Shown here: positions 53,371 to 62,678 of the stretch, piece by piece
Position numbering within the stretch: the stretch's first letter is position 1
Layout of the letters: the number at the start of each line of letters is the position of its first letter
Assembly (NCBI GenBank): GCA_946965045.2
Contig: OX337230.1
Span: 806,001 to 870,000, forward strand
DNA from: Epithemia pelagica
Lineage: Eukaryota > Bacillariophyta > Bacillariophyceae > Surirellales > Surirellaceae
Length of the DNA stretch: 64,000 nt
Direction: 5' to 3'
Translations under genes and position numbers: made by a program
Notes under the pieces: generated by a model
Database searches by the model: none
Told to the model about the DNA's origin: nothing
The model's input: the letters and a program-made list of their open reading frames with translations, nothing else

Positions 53371-54975
53371 ATGAAACAACTCATCAGGGAAGAGGAGACG
53401 CCTCTGCCTAACAACTACAGCAATGATGGTCTGACTTTCTCTTCTGTATTTACGGTTCGTCGTCGAGAATCGCCCAAGGAAGAATGGGACGCTACCCTGT
53501 TCATTCGAAAGAAGTTGGTGCATCTGGAGAAGCGCGTCATGATGGAGTTTTGGACCAAGCCCAATAAAACGACGCTCTATGTGCGGGGCCCGCCGGGTGC
53601 TGGGACAACGTGCTTCTTCTATTTATGGGCGCGGCTTCGCTCTGTCCAAGACCGGAAGAGCGTCCTCATCATCCAATTCCGGGAAGACTCCAGCTTTGTT
53701 TGGATCAGAGAAGCCGATGGGTCTCTCTGGCGGACGGAGGAGGCAATAGAACAAGATGCATTGCGAAGCCGTGTCGACCAAGTCCTGGAACAAAGAAAGG
53801 AGAATGGCATGCCTTTTGGTCTGTGCATCCATGATGGCGTCCTGCAAGGCAAACCAATCTGCACCAGCATGTTGAGCAAGCTCAACACGGCGGTTGCCAA
53901 TGGACTAATCGAGAAAGTCGCTCATATCACCTCGCTTGTCTTTTCACTCTCAACCGGTGGACAGCGTCTTGATCAGGGTGGTGCCATTGTGAGGCTTTCT
54001 CTCGACTCGTGGACCGAACAGGATTATGGCGAAGCGGTGGCTTGCCACGAGTTTTTCAATCGAATGAAAACGGGGCTGGACGAAGATTTGGCCCATCTCT
54101 CGAACAAGGTCGACGAAAGCAGAGCCGTAGCTATCCCGGATACATCCAACGTTGAGGAATCTATGGCTGCCGACAGCGACGAAAAAGTATCGGTTACGGA
54201 GGATTCTGATCAAAGTGTGCGAGCCGTTGAGGATGACGGGCAAGAGGAAGGTGAAGACGAGGCGATGTAGCACAGATTACATACGCTGACGTTCTCGAAA
54301 AAAAGTTCTTTTATGCGGGTGGAAGCGCCAGATTTATGTTTGAATACCGTCTCTCGGAATTGAAAGAAGTGCTGGACGATTGCTGCAGGTGGGTTCTAGA
54401 TGACGAGTGGAAGCATTTTTCTCAAGGATCTGTAACCCATCGTACTCCTTCGTCGGTTAACACTCTGATGCAACAGTTCGACCTGATTGCATCTCCAGTC
54501 AGCAAATATGTACTCTTTCAGGCTTACCGCAAATGCAAAACGAAGCTTGTGAGCGCAGTACGAGCTGCGGCACAAGAGAGCCGTAATCCGGCTTTGACGG
54601 GATGGGCGTTTGAGCTTGAGCAGATTGACTTGATTCGCTTGCGCCTCGAATCGCCCCAAGAAAAATTCCCGAATATATCACAAATAATAACGACGGTCTG
54701 ATATTTTCCCCAGACTCGTCATTTGCATATGACGAGAAGACGCTGCAAGAGGAAAGAGTCGGAGGGGAGGGCGCTTTCATCATCTGGTGCATGAAATGGA
54801 ACCAGGAATGCTATGATGTCGCATTTCTTCAAGGAGGAACGTTAGTCACAATGCAGTTCACTGTCTCGGAGAAGCAGTCCTTGAAACCCAACTTTATCCG
54901 GAAGCTTCGAGCCGCGCTCAGGCCGTTCCTTGATATTCTGCAAAAACAAAAGTTGGAGCCTGACACGTCACGAAA

Positions 54976-55005
54976 AACCCGGAAATATGGCGTCAAATCC
55001 GGGTT
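54976..55005. repeat. Small hairpin inside the TIR element
   Basis: AACCCGGA at 54976-54983 pairs with TCCGGGTT at 54998-55005 across a 14-base loop. Confidence 0.7.
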
Positions 55006-55014
55006 CGACGCTGT

Positions 55015-55072
55015 TTCAGCTTTTGAGGCTGCAAAAGTTGGGTCCAACTTTTGCAGGCCGGCAAAAGCTGAA
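55015..55072. repeat. Nested long hairpin inside the TIR element
   Basis: CTGCAAAAGTTGG (55029-55041) pairs perfectly with CCAACTTTTGCAG (55044-55056) over a 2-base loop. Outside it, TTCAGCTTTTG (55015-55025) pairs with CAAAAGCTGAA (55062-55072) after a small internal bulge. Confidence 0.85.
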
Positions 55073-55689
55073 CAGACATTAGGGATAGTGCTTTCTTCTT
55101 GCTAGTGTACATTGGGCCCTACAGAAACAAAAATGACGGTTAAGGATTTGAACGGCGCGCGTTCGACTCCAACGGTCCCCCTAACCTCAATGAAGAGGAA
55201 GCTCCCAATGTCCTACTTTGATAATTTTAGTCCTTAAATAATCAAAGTGAATATGGGGACTATTGGGGGCCTTGGGGGAAAAAGTGCGGTTATAGGTTTT
55301 GGTTTTGTAAATGCCAAAGGAGGGCGTGTCGCGCAATTGTCTACAAAAAGGTGATGTCATGTGTCGATTTTTGTTTTTGCAGAATATCAAGGAACGGCCT
55401 CAAATCGCACGGCCTCGCGGTAGACACGTGTTTACACCTCGGCGTCACGAAAAGTTCGAACGTTGAGTTTACATTGGATACTGCCGGCACAGGTCGACAA
55501 CGCAACAAAGGCGAGGCACCAGAGTTCACAATCTACGCTTATCGCTCTCCATGCTTACAAAAGAAGTCAGGTATAGCAGCCTTCCAAGCTGCGCTCTCGT
55601 CACCTGTCTTGGAGGAAGCCCGCATGTGGGAATTGAACAAGAGCCGGAGAAAGAAATCGGGAGCAAGGAAAAAACGCAAAACGGGATAA

Positions 55690-56249
55690 TTCGTAGTCGG
55701 TCGACAAGTCAAGACTTGAGCCCCAACCTCTATGGCAAGCCTGTCCTTGGAAAGCACGATTTGTAGGAGTTTTTTTTTGAAATTGATGTCAGCCGATGAC
55801 GAACAATTGTATTATATGCCCGCCTACCCGAGAAGAGTTTGGAATAGACGATAGAATTTAGGCAAAGTGGGTCAAAGAAGAAAGCCACAACAACGTACAA
55901 CTCCCAGTCAACGCATCACGTTTTACAACGACATGCAAGAATGGACACGTTGAAGGTGTTCTAGCTGGAACCGGCTTTCAACAGTCCACGCATCCCCCGA
56001 AGACCAGGCCCGGTGCGGCACAAAGCGATGAAAGACATTGTACAATGAGGCATTGGTAGATGCATTGTCAGCCCTTAACCAAGACGAGCTGATACACGCA
56101 CTTGGTTGACATGATGCGGACCCAATGGGTATGGCATTTCCGAACCGCCTGGGAGATTCTGGACTTCGGATCATCGCGAAAGAGATCTCTGAAAGTTCCG
56201 AGAGTACTATTATTGGTGTATATGGCGTGGAACACTCAAAGTGCAAATC
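55690..56249. other. Intergenic region, nothing recognised
   Basis: 560 bp between the RHS-like pseudogene and the gene fragment. Short open frames on both strands show no family resemblance. Confidence 0.4.
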
Positions 56250-56685
56250 ACGTTGAATTTTTGTTCTTGGGTCCGGTCCGTGTCAGTAGCATTGGTGGCT
56301 CCATTCCGCTTGTTTCTTCGGGCCAAGTTCCATGCCCTCCGTGATGCCATGGCCGAGTGTCAAGGTGCTTTGGTGAAAGCCCCTGTGGCGCTTTAAAAGC
56401 GAGCGAGAGAGAAAACTACCACTGCATCCGTCTTCCAACTGTCTTGGACTCCATGGTTGAGATTCTAGAGAGAACCTCTGAGTGGATGGCTTGTGTGCCA
56501 TTCTCATTTGGGGAAAGGAGCTATGACTCTTGTGTTGTCTTTCCTGTTGGACCAAGCTTTTTGAATGGAACATTCTTTTATCCGTTTGAAGAACTTCATG
56601 CGAACGTTCAGATTGTCTTTGAATGCCAATTCTAGATTTAAGAAATTAGCCCTTAGTCTCTTTTTCTGGCACAGCAATCATTGTC
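56250..56685 (+). pseudogene. Inverted partial copy of the 3' end of the 50.3-kb membrane-protein gene
   Basis: Starts with ttgaatttttgttcttgggt, coding for EFLFLGPVRV as in the C-terminus of the gene at 50324-52603. It has an internal deletion that shifts the frame, then matches the last codons (GCTTTGGTGAAAGCCCCTGT) and continues through about 300 bp of 3' flank, ending near the ctctttttctggc block that corresponds to about 50010. Orientation is opposite to the source. There is no promoter or 5' part, so it is a dead fragment. Confidence 0.85.
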
Positions 56686-57013
56686 TCTACAGGATTACGA
56701 GCTAAGCACAAGATGGTCGAACATGGAAGACAACGAAACACGATGCATGGTTTGCGCACTCCATTGGGAATCAGAGCCCTGGGATGCCCCCTCAGATGCG
56801 GCCAGAACGAACAATAAACAAACGAAGATCAGCTTTTTAGGTTCGAAAACAAAAAGTAAAGCTGAATGTTTCGTGGGGCGCTAGTTTTGACACTCTCCAA
56901 AGGTTGTTGCTGGAATTTGGCCTATTTCAATTGCAGTATCATAGTACTGATTCTCCATTATTTTCAAAGTGAATACGGCTAAAATGATGGAACTGGCACA
57001 TTTTAAAGGAAGC
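56686..57013. other. Intergenic region, nothing recognised
   Basis: About 330 bp. A short plus-strand open frame at 56681-56884 has no features. Confidence 0.4.
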
Positions 57014-58456
57014 TCAGTTCTTTTTCCTTGGAGCTCGTAGGTTGGGCTGCAAGTCAATGACGGTGGTTGAGAAGTGCTGTTCCACAATGAATCGTCGAAG
57101 GTCATTCATGAGTCGACTCCAATTGCTTGCGGTAGTCAGGACAAAGTCGTTGGCCTCCATGGCAATCAAGAGTGAGGCCAATCCGGCCAGTGCAGGTGTT
57201 CCCCTTTCCGCTTTGATCATTTGGGCTCGGGATCTCCAATGTAACATCACTTGACTATAATTGGAAAACTCGTTGACAAAGGGATCTACGTACAAGTTCC
57301 AATGCGATGGCATGTTCTCACGCATGGCTTGAACTGCACTTGGATCTTCAGTGGCCAAATATATGTGCACCGGATCTTCGTCCGGACTGTTGCTGCTGCT
57401 GTTGGTGTGAATTGGCGTGCTGTCCGTCAAGCTTGTGCCCTGAGACTCTTGGACTTTGTCTCTTCGTCGTTGTAGAATTTGATGACAAGCATCAATGTAG
57501 GAGTGAATGCCCACTAAATCCATTTCGCCTTTTTTGTCTCCCCACCGAATGTGTAGGGTGATCAAGTTGGGTGGGACAATGCCATGAGGTGGAAAGACAA
57601 GTGGGAGCCTCTCAACGGCAGAATCTACGACTCGGGAAGAAACGCTTGAAAACAAAAACTCGGTGGCCGATCCAACAAATTCTTTTATGGTGAGGTTTGC
57701 TTTTTGTAGCGTAGATAGGCATTCATTGCGAACACGTAAATCCATCTGTTTAATCCTGAGTTGAGAGCTTGGAGGATGGCTCGTGTTGTCCTTCTTGGCG
57801 ACAACCTGCACCTTGGGTGTGGGGCACAAATTCTCAGATCGTGGAAAGTAGCACGTCATGGAAGAAGTGTCGTTGTTGGGACAACTGAGCTGGCTCCAAT
57901 AGTTCCACGGTCGAGGCGAAATGAGACGCTGACCGAGCTGCATGCCTCGGCACATGGCAAGGGACCACAGGTGCAAATCACTGCCCATTCCACAACAGTT
58001 TCGCCATGGAAAAAGTGCCTCCGGGATGTCACAGGAACTTTGATGAGCGGCGATTTGTTTGGCCATGGGAGAGTGCAAGTCCAAGTGTGTCCAATCCAGT
58101 CGCAAACGAGCCATAGGAACTGGCAACGACTTTTGTTCCTCCCCATCAATGGGTGGTGGTGTATCATTCTCCGCCATGTTGGCCGAAGCACGCGAAGGAC
58201 TCAAAGTCCCGTTGCCGTCATTCAGGATGGACGGCTCCAAGCTTGCGGGCGGATCTGCGGCGAAGGAAGAAGATTGATTGTGAATGGCAATCGCGCCCGA
58301 GAGGGACGAGACCCGGATGGATCGAGAAAGATTGGTCACCTGACGGATCTCACCTAGGAACGCCCACACACCAACAACGACGACGGCCATCCGCATCAAC
58401 CAAGTCTTGTTACAAACGGTAGGAAACTCATTGAGGTTGGTTGGACGTGTCCTCAT
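57014..58456 (-). CDS. Type II membrane glycosyltransferase, fucosyltransferase-like (GT23/FUT8-related)
   Basis: 480 residues from the ATG at 58456 (MRTRPTNLNEF). A single N-terminal signal-anchor (WLMRMAVVVVGVWAFLG) is followed by a luminal domain, as in Golgi glycosyltransferases. Conserved-looking blocks are LITLHIRWGDKKGEM (compare HxRxxDK in FUT8/POFUT-type enzymes), HIYLATEDPSAVQAM, and GLASLLIAMEANDFVLTTAS with NWSRLMNDLRR, which fit the GDP-fucose-binding half of GT23-type enzymes. There are many N-glycosylation sequons. It probably acts on N-glycans in the Golgi, but acceptor and linkage are inferred. The frame is open upstream to 58543. Confidence 0.65.
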   Translation of the reverse strand: MRTRPTNLNEFPTVCNKTWLMRMAVVVVGVWAFLGEIRQVTNLSRSIRVSSLSGAIAIHNQSSSFAADPPASLEPSILNDGNGTLSPSRASANMAENDTPPPIDGEEQKSLPVPMARLRLDWTHLDLHSPMAKQIAAHQSSCDIPEALFPWRNCCGMGSDLHLWSLAMCRGMQLGQRLISPRPWNYWSQLSCPNNDTSSMTCYFPRSENLCPTPKVQVVAKKDNTSHPPSSQLRIKQMDLRVRNECLSTLQKANLTIKEFVGSATEFLFSSVSSRVVDSAVERLPLVFPPHGIVPPNLITLHIRWGDKKGEMDLVGIHSYIDACHQILQRRRDKVQESQGTSLTDSTPIHTNSSSNSPDEDPVHIYLATEDPSAVQAMRENMPSHWNLYVDPFVNEFSNYSQVMLHWRSRAQMIKAERGTPALAGLASLLIAMEANDFVLTTASNWSRLMNDLRRFIVEQHFSTTVIDLQPNLRAPRKKN

Positions 58457-58813
58457 GGGATCTACTTCCAGTGGCGAGCTGGAAAGAAACGAGTGCACAA
58501 ATTCACAACACAAGTATCCGGAATCCGGAAAAATGAGTGTCATTCGCGATGAATGATGTATCGCCGATGTGGTTGATCGTCCTGCGCGCGGTCCGCGCGG
58601 GATTATGAATTATCGCGACTGGATTTTATTCACGAACCCGATGAGTCGTGAAGAATACGACCATGACACAGACACCAGACACGTCATCTCCGGAGCTCGT
58701 CGACAAAACTCCGTCAAAAGATACGATTGGGACACGTGTCGAACCAGGAGCAAAGATATTAATCTGGCTTCTGATTTCATGTATATCTCAGCGTTCTATT
58801 GCAAATTTTTAGA

Positions 58814-59010
58814 TCGGTAGTGATTTGTAGCTTTTTTCATTGTGAAAAGTCGCGATTGATTACTGCTAAGTTCGCGATAGGAATTAGGATGTTCATGATG
58901 TCCATTGTCCATGATGTGTCAGACACGCATCATACTTGTACTTGTACATGGAGAAAATTGACCGATGAGAAATGAGAATGCAAAAGGGACAAACGGAAAA
59001 CGGAACACCA
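58814..59010 (+). repeat. Direct copy of the aldehyde dehydrogenase promoter segment
   Basis: About 200 bp here recur at 60099-60274 in the same orientation with indels. Shared blocks include atcggtagtgat, cgattactgct, catgatgtgtcagacac and gagaaaattgaccgatgag. The flanks 58457-58813 and 59011-59470 show no gene. Confidence 0.85.
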
Positions 59011-59474
59011 ATCAACCAAAGATTGCAAGAAGGATTCACGATCTTGCATTCGATTCTGCGTTGCAATTCCGATCCTCGTGGCGTCGTCGGAACACCGCGA
59101 AATTGCGTTTTGCGTTCTGGGTCGAGAATTGGATGGCAAATGGCAAACCAAAATCCCAAATCATCCAACCCACCGTGATGTGGAACCAAACTGCTAAGCT
59201 AGCTAGAATAAGATAATAGAAACTATCAAGATTACGATTGATTGTGATCCATGTTCATTGATTTAGGGCAATGTTATTCTTTATCTACGTAACTAATTGT
59301 GATCGGTGTGCATCCTCAATCCTCAGCCTTTCGTGTGCTATGCACTGCTATGTGACACAACAAACCAATGCACTGATAGAATGAAAAAATGAGATGGAGA
59401 CAAACGACACACACACGACATAGGATTAGCTACGATGAAGCTAGCCAAATAATGAGGATAAGCTGAAAACTCAA

Positions 59475-59732
59475 AACGGCAGATTGGAGCTAAGCGGCAG
59501 ATCGGAGCTAAACGGCAGATCGGAGCTAAACGGAAGAAAGGCGCTACACGGAAGGAGCGACGAGAAAACACGTAGGATTTTGTACTAGGAGGCGTTAAAC
59601 GGCAGAAAGGCGCTAAACGGCAGAAAGGCGCTAAACGGCAGATCGGAGCTAAACGGCAGATCGGAGCTAAACGGCAGATCGGAGCTAAGCGGCAGATCGG
59701 AGCTAATCGGCAGATCAGAGCTAAACGGTAGA
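59475..59732. repeat. 18-bp minisatellite, about 12 units
   Basis: Consensus unit aacggcagatcggagcta. Four units at 59475-59546 are followed by a degenerate stretch, then seven to eight units at 59597-59732. Because 18 is a multiple of three, the minus strand reads as an open RLAPIC hexapeptide repeat (59736-59338). I regard it as noncoding. Confidence 0.9.
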
Positions 59733-60098
59733 GCACGTAGTAAGTAGGACTGATCCATGACCATTTAATATCCCGGTTTGAATTTTTAGCTTGAGCCTTC
59801 TTAGCAATGATTCTGTCTTCTTTATGTGCTGATCCCCGAGTCGCTCACACCAACTCTATGTTTTGGGTCTTGGACAAATTTTTAAACTCTGTAGCTACTA
59901 GTTCTGCGACTCAATCTTATTCGGTTGCTAATGAATGTTCTAGTTGTCTATTTGGATGCTAATTGATTGTATCTATAGAGGTCAACAGTTTAAGCTACAG
60001 TTCTATCTGTTACGAGCCACTGCTACGAGTGTCATCTTGTCGACGTTGCGGACCATCAGGCGCAAAAGGCAATTTCGCGATGTTCCGTAAGATATAAT

Positions 60099-60274
60099 AT
60101 CGGTAGTGATATAAGTCGCGATCGATTACTGCTATAGGAATTGGGAGCTTCATGATCCATGGGACCAGGGACGGTCAATGATCCATGATGTGTCAGACAC
60201 ACCGGCCACCGGCCACGGAGAAAATTGACCGATGAGCGATGAGAAATGAGAATGCAAAAGACAAACGGAACACC
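60099..60274 (+). repeat. Proximal copy of the duplicated segment, directly upstream of the aldehyde dehydrogenase
   Basis: Matches 58814-59010. It ends 93 bp before the start codon, so it probably contains the core promoter and 5' UTR. Confidence 0.8.
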
Positions 60275-60367
60275 AGCTTCTCATTCTTATTCGCCTCATA
60301 AAACAATAAGATCCATCTCGTAGAACGAGTCGTAAAACGAGAAGTCAGAAAAGATATATCATTCACC

Positions 60368-62056
60368 ATGGTTGCGTCGTGTGGCATTGATACCTCCAAA
60401 TTGGAGACCCGTTTGTTCATCAACAATGAATTTGTCAATTCCAAATCCGGCAAAACCTTTGAGACAGTCGATCCAGCCACGGAAGAAGTCATTTGTTCTG
60501 TTCAAGAAGCTGGCCCCGAAGAAGTGACGGCTGCGGTACGAAAGATCCAACCAGTCTTGCGCGTCGTCATTCTTGTCTCGTTCTTGCCTTGTATCTCACC
60601 CTTGTGTTGGTTGTCTTTTGCTCTTCTTGGTTCGACAGGTGGAAGCCGCAACGGCAGCCTTTGCCTTGGGTTCGCCATGGCGTACCATGGACGGCAGTGC
60701 TCGTCGTGACATGATGCTGCGCTTTGCCGACTTGTTGGAACGTGACCGTGATTATTTGGAACGCGTCGAAGCCTTGGACAATGGCAAGCCCTTGGGACAT
60801 CAAGGTCAGTACGGTACGGCCGTCGACATTACCCTCGTCATCAAAACCTTTCGGTACTATGCGGGCTGGGCCGACAAATTGTCGGGACAAACCGTCCCCG
60901 TCGATGGATCCCACTTTTGTTACACACGTCGAGAAGCCATTGGAGTCTGTGCCTGCATCATTCCGTGGAATTTCCCCTTGACCATGTTGTCCTGGAAATT
61001 GGCTCCCGCCTTGGCCTGTGGCAACACGGTCATTCTCAAAACGTCGGAAAAGACACCTCTCTCGGCCTTGCATGCCGCCAAGTTGTTTCAAGAAGCCCAA
61101 TTTCCACCCGGTGTCGTCAACATTTTGTCCGGCTATGGCAGTACGGGCGAACTCTTGGCCCGTCATCCCAGTGTGGACAAGGTGGCCTTTACCGGTAGTA
61201 CGGCCGTCGGACACAAGATTCAACAGTATGCGGCCGAATCCAATCTCAAAAATGTGTCGCTGGAATTGGGTGGCAAATCTCCCATGATTGTCTTGGACGA
61301 TTGCGATTTGGATCAGGCCGTGACCGTGGCGCATGTGTCGCTCTTTTTGAATCATGGACAATGCTGCTGCGCCGGATCGCGCCTCTATGTCCAGGAATCC
61401 ATTTACGATGCCTTTGTGGCCAAGGCGGTGGCCATGGCCCAAGCCATCAAGGTGGGAGGACCCTTTGAAGGAGATGGTTCCGTGGAACAAGGACCACAAG
61501 TCGATGATATTCAATTCAAGCGAGTCATGGGTTACATTCAAAAGGGCAAGGACGAAGGAGCCACTGTTGCTACGGGAGGAGATCGCCATGGAAGCAAGGG
61601 ATACTTTATTCAACCCACTGTCTTTACTGGTACGTTGCAGCAGTTTTGGTTGTTGTTGTTGTTGGTATACACATTCTGACACTGACTTTTTTCATTATCG
61701 TTGTTGTTTTGTTAGATGTGACGGATGGCATGACGATTGCGCAAGAAGAAATCTTTGGCCCGGTCATGTCCATTCTCAAGTTCCAAACGGATGCCGAAGT
61801 CATTGAACGAGCCAACTTGAGCAAGTACGGATTGGCCGCCGGCATTGCCTCGCAAAATACCGCCCGAGCCTTGTCCATGGCTCATCAATTGCGAGCCGGT
61901 ACTGTCTGGATCAACACCTACAACAACTTTGATCCTGCTGCTCCCTTTGGTGGATTCAAGGAATCTGGTATTGGACGAGACAAGGGTGAAGCGGGACTTG
62001 AATGCTGGCTCGAAACCAAGTGTGTCTTGATGCCCATTAACGAACCAAAGGCCTAA
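60368..62056 (+). CDS. Aldehyde dehydrogenase (class 1/2 type, NAD(P)-dependent)
   Basis: 499 residues, the normal family length, in three exons: 60368-60535, 60639-61629 and 61716-62056. Introns are 103 and 86 bp, GT-AG. Family motifs: [20 protein letters not shown] (cofactor-binding), [13 protein letters not shown], the general base in [15 protein letters not shown], the catalytic cysteine in [15 protein letters not shown], and [13 protein letters not shown]. The ending [20 protein letters not shown] is typical of class 1/2 enzymes. No targeting signal is obvious ([11 protein letters not shown]), so a cytosolic location is likely. All catalytic residues are intact. Confidence 0.93.
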
Positions 62057-62678
62057 GTGCAGCTCAAGGAGAGCAAGAGAGACAGACGTTTGTACGCATG
62101 AGCTTTTTGCATTGCATGTGTCATTGTTATCCATTTCAAGAAAGAACATTCACTCGATGAGATACGCACCAACAGGGGGTACTCCCTTTAATTTAGGTAA
62201 ATAGCCGACTGAAAGTAGCAAACGAAGGAACCTAACTGTAGCTCCCATATGATAAAGTTCAGAACTGTTAGCCATACTGCCCATCCGATGGGATGCACGT
62301 ACAAATTCCAAACACAAAGTTCCATTCAGTGAACCATGGAGGATTCGCATGTATCGAATCAGATACCAGTCCTTGATAATAGAGTACGTAGGGTCCATTG
62401 GTTCCCCTGTCCCAAATCCCATCCAAACGATACGACGCAATTATTGATCGATTTTCAAGCTGTCTCGTCAAGAGATTCATTGAAGAAGGCAAAGGTCTAT
62501 TCTCTGTGCTCCTCCGCTAACTAAAGAATCAATAGTTACCTATACCTCCGAAGATGGAACAAAGGGAGATACGGACAACTAACCTCCCTACCGGATAGCA
62601 AAGTAGGAGTACCTAGCAAAAACGCCCCACCAACGCGATTCATCTTCCAAAGTCGATCATTCAAAAACGGAAGAGACG
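62057..62678. other. Intergenic region upstream of the right-edge gene
   Basis: 622 bp. A minus-strand 96-residue open frame at 62150-62440 has no recognisable features and is not called. Confidence 0.4.

Larger units (their letters stand above)
54921..55399. mobile_element. 479-bp nonautonomous element with 31-bp perfect terminal inverted repeats and TCA target duplication
   Basis: The left end GGCCGTTCCTTGATATTCTG and following bases (54921-54951) are the exact reverse complement of 55369-55399. The element is flanked by TCA at 54918-54920 and 55400-55402. Removing it with one TCA makes the flanking gene frame continuous (…RAAL then KSHGLAV…). There is no transposase. The 3-bp target duplication suggests a PIF/Harbinger- or CACTA-like source, which is inference. 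The interior contains two hairpins. Confidence 0.85.
53371..55689 (+). pseudogene. RHS/Crinkler-type P-loop NTPase-nuclease gene, frameshifted and interrupted by a TIR element
   Basis: Four collinear pieces. Piece 1 (53371-54270) has YVRGPPGAGTTCFFYLWAR, a Walker-A-like loop lacking the usual lysine, and a downstream LCIHDGV. Piece 2 (about 54262-54700) begins in another frame with FFYAGGSARFMFEYR, a signature resembling retrotransposon-hot-spot (RHS) proteins. Piece 3 (about 54700-54920) carries CYDVAFLQGGTLVTMQFTVS and EKQSLKPNFIRKL, resembling the nuclease-like end of RHS/Crinkler proteins. Piece 4 (55403-55689) is SHGLAVDTCLHLGV to a basic tail and stop. Frames change near 54262 and 54695, and a 479-bp element separates pieces 3 and 4. 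Family assignment is by remembered resemblance. The start may be 53314. Confidence 0.6.

Noticed and set aside
55140-55190. B-box-like gttcgactcc inside the TIR element, suggesting a tRNA-derived SINE
   Set aside because: No matching A box, no tRNA fold and clear DNA-transposon-style ends.
59338-59736. RLAPIC hexapeptide repeat protein
   Set aside because: Explained entirely by the 18-bp minisatellite; no independent evidence of coding.
60567-61682. Minus-strand open frame (371 codons) opposite aldehyde dehydrogenase
   Set aside because: Antisense shadow; the sense strand has complete catalytic motifs and splice sites.
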